A stretch of 64,000 nt of DNA from contig CP019154.1 in assembly GCA_002844335.1 (NCBI GenBank), forward strand, positions 2,046,001 through 2,110,000, read 5' to 3'. Numbering within the stretch: the stretch's first letter is position 1; the number at the start of each line of letters is the position of its first letter. Under the pieces are notes generated by a model. It had not been told where the DNA came from and ran no database searches. It saw nothing but the letters and a program-made list of their open reading frames with translations. Origin of the DNA: Haloarcula taiwanensis (GTDB lineage: Archaea; Halobacteriota; Halobacteria; Halobacteriales; Haloarculaceae). Shown one piece after another: positions 42,211 to 51,534 of the stretch. A program made the translations under genes and the position numbers.

Positions 42211-45200
42211 CAGCGGGCACCTCCTCGTCGCCGTCGCCCTCGCCAGAGAGGTCGATGCCAGTTACGGCGCTCACGTTGTCGCCCTGCATCATCACGCCGA
42301 TGGCCCGCTCGGACCGCTCCAGCATGGCCGAGCGGTGCGAGACGACGACGAACTGAGCGTCCCCGGCGAGTTCGTCCACCAGTTCGCCCACGAGGTCGGC
42401 GTTGGCCGCATCGAGGAAGGCGTCGACCTCGTCAAGCGCGTAGAACGGCGCGGGGTTGTGCCGCTGGATGGCGAAAATAAAGGCCAGCGCGGTCAGGGAC
42501 TTCTCGCCGCCGGACATCGCGTTCAGCCGCTGGATGGGCTTGTCGCCCGGCTGGGCCTTCATCGTCAGCCCGCCCTCGAAGGGGTCGTCCTCGTCTTCGA
42601 GGTGGAGGTGGCCGGTACCGTTCGAGAGCCGCTCGAAGATGTTCTGGAACTGGTCGTTGATCTCCGTGAACGACTCCATGAACGTCTCCTTCTTGCGCGC
42701 CTCGTAGGTGTCGATGCGGTCGCGGATGCCGTCGGCCTCCTCGACCAGCGTCGCCTTCTTGTCTTCGAGTTCCTGCAGGTCGTCGTTGACCCGGTCGTAC
42801 TCCTCGATAGCCCGCATGTTGACCGGCTCCAGTTTCTCCATCTCCGTTTCGAGTCGGTCGATTTCCCGCTCGACGGTCTCGTGGTCTGGCACGTCCTCGG
42901 GGTCGTAGTCGCCGACCTGCGCTTCGAGTTCATCGATTTCCCACTCCAGACGCTCCTGCGTTTCCTGCTCTGATTCGAGGTCACGCTCGATCTCCGAGAC
43001 CGCGGCCTGTTGCTCGTCGCGGGCCTCTTTGGCCTCCTGCAGGTCGGCTTTCAGGTCCTCGCGTTCGGACTTGAGTTCCGACAGTTCCTCCTCCAAATCG
43101 GCGACGGCCTGCTCCTTCTCGGCTTTCAGCTCCTCTTTCTCGGCGACTTCCGCTTCGAGGTCGTCGATACGCTCCTCGTGTTCGGCCTTCCGGTTCTGTG
43201 CGGCCTCGATGTCGTCGTGAAGGTCCTCGATGGCCTCCTCGGCGTACTGTTTCTCCAGTTGGTACTCGTTGAGTTCGGCGTCGAGGTCGCTCTGGCGGTC
43301 TTCGAGCGCGTCGATGTCGGCCTCGATGGACTCGCGGCGGTCGGTCAGGTCCGGCAGTTCCGAGTCCTCGACCTCGGCCTCCAGGTCGTCGATGTCGGCC
43401 TGGAGCGCGTCGATTTCCTCGGTCTTTGCCTCGATGTCGGCCTCCAGGTCGTCCATCTGGTCGGCCACGTCCTCGCGCTCGGCGGCTATCTCTTCGAGGT
43501 CGGCCTCCAGCTGGTCGATGCGGTCGCGGGTGTCTTCGAGGGCGCTCTCCTTGCGCTCGATGCTCGTCTCGATGTCCCGGACCTGCTCGGTCGCGTCGGA
43601 CTCGCGGTCGCGGGCGTCGTCGAGGCGCTCCTCCACGTCCCGGAGGTCCTCGCGCACGTCGGCCCGCTCGTCTTCGAGTTCGTTGATGCGCGTGGCGACG
43701 CGTTCGAGCTTGCCCGCCCCGCCCGAGAAGGAGTAGCGCGTGCCCGACGAGGAGCCGCCGGTCATCGCGCCGGACTTCTCGACGAGGTCGCCGTCCAGCG
43801 TGACCATCCGGTACTCGCCCATCAGGTCGCGGGCGGTGTCCATGCTGTCGACGACGACGGTGTCGCCGAGCACGTACGAGAAGATGCCCGCGTACTCGGG
43901 GTCAAAGTCCACGAGGTTGTACGCGAAGTCGACGACGCCGTCGGCGCTGGGCAGCGACCCCAGCGAGCGGTTCTGCATCTGCGTAATCGGGAGGAACGTC
44001 GCCCGGCCGGCACTACGTGACTTGAGGTACTCGATACAGCGCTGGCCCACGCTGTCGTCGTCAACGACGACGTGAGCGAGCCGCCCGCCGGCCGCCGTTT
44101 CACAGGCCGTGGCGTACTCGGGGTCGACCCCGCCGAGTTGGCCGACGGTGCCGTGGACGCCGTCCTGGCTGGCGTTGAGAATCGCCGTGACCGCGCGGCC
44201 GTAGGAGGAGTCGCCGTCTTCGCCGGCCTTCGCCTCTAGCTGGGCGTACTCCTGCTGTTTCGCGCTGATTTCGTCTTCCAGCTCGTCCAAGTCCGACTGG
44301 AGTTCCCGCTTCTCGGCCCGAAGGTCATCGACGACTTCGCCGATGGTCGCCTTGTTCTGCTTTGCCTTCTCCAGTTCCGTCTGCAAGTCCTCGATGTCGG
44401 CTTCGAGGTCGGGAATCTCGGCCTCCGCTTCCTCGATGGCCGCGCGCTTCTCGTCCTCGGCGTTCGAGCGCCGCCGGGCCTCATCGAGCAGGCGGTCCTG
44501 CTCACGCTGGAGGTCGTTTTTCTCGCTTTTGAGCGTCTCCAGTCGCGAGCGCTTTGTCTCCAGTTCGTCCTTGACCTCCTGGAACTCCTCGCCGACCTCG
44601 TCGATGCGCTGTTGAACCTCGGCGAGTTCGGACTCCTTCTCGGCGATGTCGGCCTTGACGTTTGACTTGGCGACTTTCGCCTCGCGGATGTCGCTTTCGA
44701 GGTCGTCGATGGTCTCCTGCTTGCGGTCTATCTGGACGAACGCCTGTCGGCGCTCGTTTTCGGCGGCCTCGACGGTTTCCTCGGCGGATTCGATTTTGTC
44801 CTCCAGCCGCGAGATGTCGCCCTTTATCTCCTCGATGTCCCGCTTGATGGCGAGCTGTTCGTCCTCGCCCTTGCGCTCGATTTCCTGATTGAGCTCGTGG
44901 AGTTCGTCCTCCAGCCGGATGACCGCACCCTGACGCTCGTCGAGTTCCGTCTGTAGTTCGGTGAGTTCGCTTTCGAGCTCGTCGATAGTTTCCTCGACGG
45001 CGGCCAGTTCCTCGCGCTTGTCTTCGAGTTCGGCGGCCTTGCGGTAGCCCTCGTACTCCTCTTTCTCCTCGCGGAGGTCCTGGTACTGCAGCGCCGTCTC
45101 GCGCTCGTCTTCCAGTTGGTCCAGCCGCTCCTGTTTCTCCTCGATGCGGAGTTCGGCCTCGTCGATGCGCTCCTGGACGACCTCCAGTTCGTCGAAGGCG

Positions 45201-45790
45201 TCGGCCTTTTTTGCGTCGAACTGAGCGACGCCGGCGATCTCGTCGATAATTTCCCGACGGGAGCCGGCCGTCATGTTGATGATCTCGGTCACGTCGCCCT
45301 GCATGACGACGTTGTATCCCTCCGGCGTCACGCCCGCCTGCGCGAGCAGGTCCTGAATGTCCGAGAGGTTGACCGAGCGGCCGTTGATGTAGTAGTAGGA
45401 GTAGTAGTTGTCCTCGGTCTCCTTGACGCGGCGTTTGATTGCGATCTCGTCCACGTCGCCCACGTCTTCGGTGCCGGCGGCGTTGACGACCTGCGAGCGG
45501 GAGAGCGTGCGGTCGTCGTTCGCTAAGATGACCTCGACGCTGGCCTGGCGCTCGCCGTCGTACTCGGCGTCCTCGTCGGCGTGGCCGGGGTTGTAGATGA
45601 GGTCGGTGAGCTTCTCGGCGCGGATGCCCGAGGTGCGAGCCAGTCCGAGCGCGAACAAGATGGCGTCGATGATGTTGGACTTGCCCGAGCCGTTCGGACC
45701 GCTAATAGTGGTAAAATCTTCGTAGAACGGGATTCGGGTCTTCCGCCCGAAGCTCTTGAAATTGTCGAGGACGAGCTCTTTGATATGCAT
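42203..45790 (-). CDS. smc: Chromosome segregation ATPase SMC
   Basis: 1195 residues. Walker A GPNGSGKSN (31-39), coiled coil about 170-510, hinge about 515-680 (AVTAILNASQDGVHGTVGQL and the Gly-rich TGGSSSGTRYSFSGG), coiled coil to about 1010, then the signature NAMSGGEKSLTALAFIFAIQ and Walker B with the catalytic pair in FYALDEVDAFLD. Length and plan match full archaeal SMC. Forms a ring with ScpA for chromosome segregation. It begins 21 nt after the stop of the small coiled-coil gene at 45812 and has scpA directly downstream. Confidence 0.97.
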   Translation of the reverse strand: MHIKELVLDNFKSFGRKTRIPFYEDFTTISGPNGSGKSNIIDAILFALGLARTSGIRAEKLTDLIYNPGHADEDAEYDGERQASVEVILANDDRTLSRSQVVNAAGTEDVGDVDEIAIKRRVKETEDNYYSYYYINGRSVNLSDIQDLLAQAGVTPEGYNVVMQGDVTEIINMTAGSRREIIDEIAGVAQFDAKKADAFDELEVVQERIDEAELRIEEKQERLDQLEDERETALQYQDLREEKEEYEGYRKAAELEDKREELAAVEETIDELESELTELQTELDERQGAVIRLEDELHELNQEIERKGEDEQLAIKRDIEEIKGDISRLEDKIESAEETVEAAENERRQAFVQIDRKQETIDDLESDIREAKVAKSNVKADIAEKESELAEVQQRIDEVGEEFQEVKDELETKRSRLETLKSEKNDLQREQDRLLDEARRRSNAEDEKRAAIEEAEAEIPDLEADIEDLQTELEKAKQNKATIGEVVDDLRAEKRELQSDLDELEDEISAKQQEYAQLEAKAGEDGDSSYGRAVTAILNASQDGVHGTVGQLGGVDPEYATACETAAGGRLAHVVVDDDSVGQRCIEYLKSRSAGRATFLPITQMQNRSLGSLPSADGVVDFAYNLVDFDPEYAGIFSYVLGDTVVVDSMDTARDLMGEYRMVTLDGDLVEKSGAMTGGSSSGTRYSFSGGAGKLERVATRINELEDERADVREDLRDVEERLDDARDRESDATEQVRDIETSIERKESALEDTRDRIDQLEADLEEIAAEREDVADQMDDLEADIEAKTEEIDALQADIDDLEAEVEDSELPDLTDRRESIEADIDALEDRQSDLDAELNEYQLEKQYAEEAIEDLHDDIEAAQNRKAEHEERIDDLEAEVAEKEELKAEKEQAVADLEEELSELKSEREDLKADLQEAKEARDEQQAAVSEIERDLESEQETQERLEWEIDELEAQVGDYDPEDVPDHETVEREIDRLETEMEKLEPVNMRAIEEYDRVNDDLQELEDKKATLVEEADGIRDRIDTYEARKKETFMESFTEINDQFQNIFERLSNGTGHLHLEDEDDPFEGGLTMKAQPGDKPIQRLNAMSGGEKSLTALAFIFAIQRHNPAPFYALDEVDAFLDAANADLVGELVDELAGDAQFVVVSHRSAMLERSERAIGVMMQGDNVSAVTGIDLSGEGDGDEEVPADD

Positions 45791-45811
45791 ACGGTGGTGT
45801 GGCCGACAGCC

Positions 45812-46114
45812 CTACGCGACGATGATGTCGGACTCCGAGTCCTCTTCGCCCTCGGTCTCCGACGCGGCTTCGGCTTCCTCCCTGTTATCACCCTCGTCGG
45901 TATCCGCAGTGTTAGGTGTGTCGGCCTCGGTTGGGGTGGCGGCCGATTCTTCCGAGTCGGACGCGTCGGCGCTGAATCCGTTGTCCTCGTCGACGCTGGC
46001 TTCGAGTTCTCGGATGCGGACCTTGCATTCGACGAGTTCGTCGGTCAGTCCCTCGACCGACGCTTCCAGTTCTCTGACGCGCGTTTCGAGTTCCTCGACT
46101 CGGTTGCCGCACAT
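45812..46114 (-). CDS. Small coiled-coil protein (DUF7518-like) preceding smc
   Basis: 100 residues starting MCGNRVEELETRVRELEASV. The first 45 residues form a short heptad coiled coil; the rest is an acidic tail rich in Asp, Glu, Ala and Thr that ends SDIIVA. The ATG at 46114 is chosen because the TATA box at 46139 sits 28 nt upstream (a start at 46159 would put the box inside the gene). The constant position before smc in haloarchaea, as I remember it, suggests an SMC-linked role, but that is inference. Confidence 0.7.
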   Translation of the reverse strand: MCGNRVEELETRVRELEASVEGLTDELVECKVRIRELEASVDEDNGFSADASDSEESAATPTEADTPNTADTDEGDNREEAEAASETEGEEDSESDIIVA

Positions 46115-46138
46115 ACCCGATACCCAGCCATTCTGGAC

Positions 46139-46146
46139 ACTTATAC
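46139..46146 (-). promoter_or_regulatory. TATA box for the coiled-coil/smc/scpA operon
   Basis: On the minus strand GTATAAGT is centred 28 nt before the ATG at 46114. Good haloarchaeal TATA; implies a leaderless mRNA that may run through smc and scpA. Confidence 0.6.
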
Positions 46147-46233
46147 CTACGTCAGACATTACCAGTTCGGTTGATACGTCCGCGCCTGTACAGGGTCGTT
46201 AGCCTTTAGCCACGCGCCACCGAACCCCGGATA

Positions 46234-47751
46234 ATGACCGCACAAGCGTCCGAGTCCCGCGAACTCGCGGCCGTCATCGGGCTGGAGGTCCACGTCCAGC
46301 TTGAGACGGCGACGAAGATCTTCTGTGGCTGCTCGACCGACGTGGCCGACGCCGAGCCCAACACCCACACGTGCCCGGTGTGTCTCGGCCTCCCCGGCGC
46401 GCTCCCCGTGGTCAACGAGGGGGCCGTCGAGGCGGCGGTGAAGGTCGGCAAGGCTATCGACGCCGATATCCCGGAAGAGACCGCCTTCCACCGGAAGAAC
46501 TACTACTACCCCGACCTCCCGAAGAACTTCCAGATAACGCAATACGATTCGCCCATCTGCCAGGACGGGGAACTGGAGTTCACCGTCGAGGGCGAGCGCC
46601 GCAGCGTCGACATCCGCCGTGCGCATCTGGAAGAGGACCCCGGTTCTATCAAGCACGTCCGCGAGGGGTCCGGCCCGCTCGAATCCCGGACCTGCTCCAT
46701 CGAGCGCGCGGATTACACGCTCGTCGACTACAACCGCGCCGGGACGCCGCTGATGGAGATTGTCACGGAACCGGACTTCCGCGCGCCGGGCGAGGTCCGG
46801 TCGTTCCTCGAAAAGCTCGAAGAGGTGCTGGAGTATCTAGGCGTGTTCGACGCAACGCGGGACGGCAGCCTCCGCATCGACGCGAACCTCTCGATGGTCG
46901 AGGCGGGCGAGGTGGACGACGACGGCGACATCGACGAGGCCGTCCTCGAAGACGCCAACCGCACCGAAGTCAAGAACATCTCCAGTCACAAGGGCGCGGA
47001 GCAGGCGCTGTCCTTCGAGGCCTCCCGCCAGCGGAAGCTTATCCAGTCCGGCCGCGCCGTCGAACAGGAGACCCGCCACTTCAACGAGACACACGGCAAC
47101 ACAGTGTCGATGCGCTCGAAGGAGGAAGAGAAGGACTACCGCTACTTCCGGGAGGCCGACCTGCCGCCCCTGCGAGTCAGCCACTGGAAGGACGAGGTCC
47201 CGATTCCGGAACTCCCCGACGCCCGCCGCGAGCGGTTCGTCGCCGAGTACGGTCTCAGCGAGGAGGCTGCCTCGAAGCTCACGAGCACGAAACAGGTCGC
47301 GGACTTCTTCGAGGACGTGGCCGAGCGCTTCGATGCCAACCTCGCCGCAACGTGGGTCGCCGACAATCTGCTTGGCGAACTGAACTACCGGGACATGGCT
47401 ATCACCGACATCGACGACCGGTTCGACGAGGTGACGCGCCTGGTCGAACTCGTCGCGGAGGACGAAATCACCGCCAAAAACGCTCACGAGACGGTCCTGC
47501 GGGAGATGCTCGACACCGGCGACGACCCCGATACCGTCGTTGACCGCGAGGGACTGGGCAAGACCACCGGCGACGAGGTCCAGCAGGCTGTCGTGGAAGC
47601 CATCGACGAGAACCCCGACGCCGTCGAGGACTACCACAGCGGCGAGGACGGCGCAATCAACTTCCTCGTCGGGCAGGTCATGCAAAAGACCGGCGGGAGC
47701 GCCGACCCCGGCGACGTGAACGGGCTGCTGCGCGAGGAACTGGAGAGCTAG
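46234..47751 (+). CDS. gatB: Aspartyl/glutamyl-tRNA amidotransferase subunit B
   Basis: 505 residues. Transfers ammonia from GatA to Asp-tRNA(Asn) and Glu-tRNA(Gln). Diagnostic stretches are AAVIGLEVHVQLETATKIFC (9-28) with the zinc ligands CGCSTDV..CPVCLGLPGALP, RKNYYYPDLPKNFQITQYD, and LVDYNRAGTPLMEIVTEPDF. The C-terminal Yqey/helical domain ends NFLVGQVMQKTGGSADPGDV. GatA and GatC are not in this window. A TATA-like CCTTTAGC sits about 28 nt before the ATG. Confidence 0.96.
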   Translation: MTAQASESRELAAVIGLEVHVQLETATKIFCGCSTDVADAEPNTHTCPVCLGLPGALPVVNEGAVEAAVKVGKAIDADIPEETAFHRKNYYYPDLPKNFQITQYDSPICQDGELEFTVEGERRSVDIRRAHLEEDPGSIKHVREGSGPLESRTCSIERADYTLVDYNRAGTPLMEIVTEPDFRAPGEVRSFLEKLEEVLEYLGVFDATRDGSLRIDANLSMVEAGEVDDDGDIDEAVLEDANRTEVKNISSHKGAEQALSFEASRQRKLIQSGRAVEQETRHFNETHGNTVSMRSKEEEKDYRYFREADLPPLRVSHWKDEVPIPELPDARRERFVAEYGLSEEAASKLTSTKQVADFFEDVAERFDANLAATWVADNLLGELNYRDMAITDIDDRFDEVTRLVELVAEDEITAKNAHETVLREMLDTGDDPDTVVDREGLGKTTGDEVQQAVVEAIDENPDAVEDYHSGEDGAINFLVGQVMQKTGGSADPGDVNGLLREELES

Positions 47752-47807
47752 GCGGGCGTTCTACTCGACCGTCCCGGGGAGGGCGAATCTGTATCTCTGT
47801 CGCCCTG

Positions 47808-48143
47808 TCACCGCCGTGGCCAGTCGTCCGGCAGTTCATCAGCGTGATTTTCGAGCAGTTCGAGCATCGGTTCGATTTCGTCGAAGCGCTGGCCCCGTGA
47901 GACCTCGTCGGCCGCTCGGTCCCAGTCGATGTACGCTAAACTGGCCAGTCGGGGCAGGTCGTCGTGTCGGAGTTCGGCTTCGGTAGTTCTGGCTCCAGCA
48001 CTTCTGGGCAGAAAATCGACAATCGGCCGTGGACTCCGCTGTTTCAACATGAACAGAATCATTCGACGGCGGCGGGTAAACAGCGCTTCAAACACCCGGT
48101 CCATCCCTGTGTCCCATACCACGTCCGGGATAGAAGTTCCCAT
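47808..48143 (-). CDS. DUF7344-type haloarchaeal winged-helix protein
   Basis: 111 residues starting MGTSIPDVVWDTGMDRVFEA. Helices DRVFEALFTRRRRMILFMLK, then TEAELRHDDLPRLASLAYID, then a wing-like strand pair form an ArsR-like winged helix in residues 14-75, the pattern of the abundant haloarchaeal DUF7344 regulators. Convergent with gatB. Start supported by a TATA (TTTATTATC on the minus strand, about 48170-48178) 27-31 nt upstream. Target unknown. Confidence 0.65.
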   Translation of the reverse strand: MGTSIPDVVWDTGMDRVFEALFTRRRRMILFMLKQRSPRPIVDFLPRSAGARTTEAELRHDDLPRLASLAYIDWDRAADEVSRGQRFDEIEPMLELLENHADELPDDWPRR

Positions 48144-48274
48144 CCTGTAACAAGAGACACACTACTGATAATAAATGTCACGATACCGCCGTTCTCTTGC
48201 CGAATCGGTCCTGAATGCTACAGGCGTAGTTACTGTCAGAGGCTGTCCAAAGAGCCGCTATGGTGCGTCGTATG

Positions 48275-48823
48275 CTACGATTCGCTCGATGCGTTCGACT
48301 CGACGTTCTCACGCCGCTCGCCCGGGATAATCGCGGGGTCCTTCCACAGCAGTGTCACGAAGACCGTCGCGGCGAGCGCTTCGATGGTCTTGATAGCTGA
48401 TTCGACCGGTTCTGTGGTGAAATGGTCCAGTATCAGCAGGGCAGTGCTCCCGCCGTGGTGGTGGCCACCGCCGCCGGACGACGGTGCAGAGAACCCGTCG
48501 ACGAGGAAGGCCCCGTGCCCGGTGGCGTGCCAGAACACCCACCCGGCGATGGACGCAATCATGAGGACAGTCCCGACGATATAGGCGTTCCGCAGACCGA
48601 TGATGCCCCGGGTAATGAGATACGGGCCAGTGAGCAATACCACGGCGAAGGCGACAAACAGAAACGGGCGAGGGTCCGGCGGGAGTCCCCGTCCGAACAG
48701 TCCCTCTATCGCCTGCGCGTAGATGATGCTTCGCGGGAGTCCCCACCAGAGGTGAAACGCCGCCGTCGCAAAGACGAGCGTGGCGGCGGTTCCGCGGAGG
48801 AGTTTGGTCGTCCGGCGATCCAT
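48275..48823 (-). CDS. Four-span haloarchaeal membrane protein
   Basis: 182 residues starting MDRRTTKLLRGTAATLVFAT. An upstream extension to 49144 runs antisense into the topA leader and is not protein-like, so the ATG at 48823 is taken. Four spans: TAATLVFATAAFHLWWGL, FLFVAFAVVLLTGPYLI, AYIVGTVLMIASIAGWVFW and ALLILDHFTTEPVESAI with VFVTLLW; a loop of GGGGHHHGGS (about 129) could bind metal. Divergent from topA. No family recognised. Confidence 0.65.
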   Translation of the reverse strand: MDRRTTKLLRGTAATLVFATAAFHLWWGLPRSIIYAQAIEGLFGRGLPPDPRPFLFVAFAVVLLTGPYLITRGIIGLRNAYIVGTVLMIASIAGWVFWHATGHGAFLVDGFSAPSSGGGGHHHGGSTALLILDHFTTEPVESAIKTIEALAATVFVTLLWKDPAIIPGERRENVESNASSES

Positions 48824-49046
48824 ACTGACAGTCGGAGTGGCAGTGGCAAGAGTGCGTCGAAGTGATGAGTCGTGCCGAGGACCGCCACCTTCGTGGGACG
48901 GGGCCGACGTTGTAATGGCTACCTCCGCGCGAGCGCGAGCGGCCCCGCAAGCGCCCGCACACCCGCGCTGTCGCCTGATTTTCCCGAAAGCCTTTAGAAC
49001 AACTGACTCCGTAGCGACGGGTAATGACAGAGACAGGTGGTGTCCG

Positions 49047-51530
49047 ATGCGGCTGATTATCACCGAGAAAGACAACGCCGCTCGCCGCATTGCGGAGATC
49101 CTCTCAGAAGGAGGTGCGTCCGCGAATCGGCGCAACGGCGTCAACGTCTATCGGTGGGGTGACACCCGCGTGGTCGGCCTCTCCGGACACGTCGTCGGCG
49201 TCGACTTCCCCGAGGAGTACAACGACTGGCGCGACGTGGAGCCGGTCGAACTCATCGACGCCGACGTGACGAAGGAACCGACGCAGGAGAACATCGTCAC
49301 GACGCTGCAGCAACTGGCGCGGGAGGCCGACGAGGCCACCATCGCGACAGACTACGACCGGGAGGGGGAACTCATCGGCAAGGAGGCCTACGAACTCATC
49401 CGCGAGGAGACTGACGTGCCCGTCGACCGCGTCCGCTTTTCCTCGATTACCGAGCGGGAGGTCCGCGAGGCCTTCGCCAACCCCGACGACATCGACTTCG
49501 ATCTCGCGGCCGCGGGCGAGGCCCGCCAGATTATCGACCTCGTGTGGGGCGCGGCGCTGACGCGCTTCCTCTCGCTGTCGGCCCGGCAACTGGGCGACGA
49601 CTTCATCTCCGTCGGCCGGGTCCAGTCGCCGACGCTGAAGCTCATCGTCGACCGCGAGCGCGAGATACAGGCGTTCGACCCCGAGGACTACTGGGAGATA
49701 TTCGCCGACCTCCAGAAGAACGGCTCGGCCTTCGAGGCCCAGTACTTCTACGACGACGACGGCACCGAGGCCGAGCGCGTCTGGGTCGAAGAGGACGCCG
49801 ACAACGCCTACGCCGACCTGACGAGCGTCGACGCGGCGACGGTGACGAGCGTCCGCCGCCGGACCCGCACCGACAGCCCGCCGACGCCGTTCAACACCAC
49901 CGCCTTCATCTCCGCTGCGAGTTCACTGGGCTACTCCGCCCAGCAGGCGATGTCAATCGCCGAGGAGCTGTACACCACCGGCTACATCACCTACCCGCGA
50001 ACGGACAACACGGTCTACCCGGACGACCTCGAAGAGGACGCCCTGCTCGATGAGTTCGTCGGAGCCGGCCACTTCGGCGAGGACGCCGAGGCCCTGCTGG
50101 AGCAGGAGGACATCACCGCCACCGAGGGCGACGAGGAGACCACCGACCACCCGCCCATCCACCCGACGGGCGAGATTCCGCCGAAGGTCGACCTCTCCGA
50201 CGACGAGTGGGAGATTTACGAACTGGTCGTCCGGCGGTTCTTCGCGACGGTCGCCGAGGCCGCGACGTGGGAGCACCTCCGCGTCGTCGCCGAGGCCGGC
50301 GGCCGCTCGCTGAAGGCCAACGGCAAGCGCCTGGTCGAACCGGGCTACCACGAGGTGTATCCCTACTCCAGCGCCAGCGAGAACCACGTCCCCGACGTCG
50401 AAGAGGGCGAGGAACTGGCCATCTCGGAGGTCCGGATGGAGGAGAAACAGACCCAGCCGCCCCGCCGCTACGGCCAGTCGCGGCTCATCCAGACGATGGA
50501 GGACAAGGGGCTGGGGACGAAGAGCACGCGCCACAACTCCATCGAGAAACTGTACGACCGCGGCTACATCGAGGGCGACCCGCCGCGGCCGACGACGCTG
50601 GCGATGGCCGTCGTCGAGGCCGCCGAGGAGTTCGCCGACCACGTCGTCAGCGACGAGATGACTGCCCAGCTGGAGGCGGACATGACCGCCATCGCCAACG
50701 GCGAGGCGACGCTCGACGACGTGGCCGACGAGTCCCGTGAGATGCTCAAACGGGTGTTCGAGGAACTGCGCGAGTCCCGCGAGGAAATCGGCGAGCACCT
50801 CCAGGAGTCGCTGAAAGCCGACAAGACGCTCGGTCCCTGTCCCAAGTGCGGCGAGGACATGCTGGTCCGGCGGTCACGCCAAGGATCGTACTTCGTCGGC
50901 TGTGACGGCTTCCCCGAGTGTCGCAACACGCTCCCGCTGCCCTCCTCGGGCGAACCGCAAGTGCTCGAAGACCACTGCGAGGAGCACGACATGCACCACG
51001 TCAAGATGCTCGCTGGCCGGGACACCTTCGTCCACGGCTGTCCCCGCTGTGAGGCCGAGAAGGCCGACGAGAGCGAGGACGAAGTGATTGGGCCGTGTCC
51101 TGATTGTGGCGACGAGCACGACGGAGAGTTGGCCATCAAACACCTCCGCTCGGGCTCCCGGCTCGTCGGCTGTACGCGCTACCCCGAGTGTGACTACTCG
51201 CTGCCGCTGCCCCGCAACGGCGACATCTCGGTGACCGACGCCTTCTGCGAGGAGCACGACCTGCCGGAGCTGGTCATCGACGCCGACAGCGACGACCCCT
51301 GGGAGCTTGGCTGCCCCATCTGCAACTACGAGGAGTACCAGGCCCGCACGGCCGTCGAAGACCTAGAGGACCTGAACGGCATCGGCTCGGCGACCGCGGA
51401 GAAGCTCGGCGACGCCGGGGTCGACTCGCTGGCGGCGCTCCGGGAGGCCGACCCAGACACCATCGCTACCGAAGTTCAGGGCGTCAGCGCCACGCAGGTC
51501 CGGGAGTGGCAGGACGAACTGGAAGCCTGA
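49047..51530 (+). CDS. topA: DNA topoisomerase I (type IA) with C-terminal zinc fingers and HhH tail
   Basis: 827 residues. The Toprim domain (MRLIITEKDNAARRIAEILS) leads; ATDYDREGELIG carries its metal-binding acidic triad. The catalytic tyrosine is Y316 in ITYPRTDN. Two C-terminal zinc-finger pairs follow (CPKCGEDMLV..CDGFPECRNT and CPDCGDEH..CTRYPECDYS), then a helix-hairpin-helix end (DLNGIGSATAEKLGDAGVDS). Relaxes negative supercoils. The upstream open frame from 48780 lies in antisense sequence; the ATG at 49047 matches the family. Confidence 0.94.
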   Translation: MRLIITEKDNAARRIAEILSEGGASANRRNGVNVYRWGDTRVVGLSGHVVGVDFPEEYNDWRDVEPVELIDADVTKEPTQENIVTTLQQLAREADEATIATDYDREGELIGKEAYELIREETDVPVDRVRFSSITEREVREAFANPDDIDFDLAAAGEARQIIDLVWGAALTRFLSLSARQLGDDFISVGRVQSPTLKLIVDREREIQAFDPEDYWEIFADLQKNGSAFEAQYFYDDDGTEAERVWVEEDADNAYADLTSVDAATVTSVRRRTRTDSPPTPFNTTAFISAASSLGYSAQQAMSIAEELYTTGYITYPRTDNTVYPDDLEEDALLDEFVGAGHFGEDAEALLEQEDITATEGDEETTDHPPIHPTGEIPPKVDLSDDEWEIYELVVRRFFATVAEAATWEHLRVVAEAGGRSLKANGKRLVEPGYHEVYPYSSASENHVPDVEEGEELAISEVRMEEKQTQPPRRYGQSRLIQTMEDKGLGTKSTRHNSIEKLYDRGYIEGDPPRPTTLAMAVVEAAEEFADHVVSDEMTAQLEADMTAIANGEATLDDVADESREMLKRVFEELRESREEIGEHLQESLKADKTLGPCPKCGEDMLVRRSRQGSYFVGCDGFPECRNTLPLPSSGEPQVLEDHCEEHDMHHVKMLAGRDTFVHGCPRCEAEKADESEDEVIGPCPDCGDEHDGELAIKHLRSGSRLVGCTRYPECDYSLPLPRNGDISVTDAFCEEHDLPELVIDADSDDPWELGCPICNYEEYQARTAVEDLEDLNGIGSATAEKLGDAGVDSLAALREADPDTIATEVQGVSATQVREWQDELEA

Positions 51531-51534
51531 GATA

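Noticed and set aside
43010..44020. 336-codon open frame on the plus strand
   Set aside because: Antisense to the SMC coiled coil; leucine-rich artefact.
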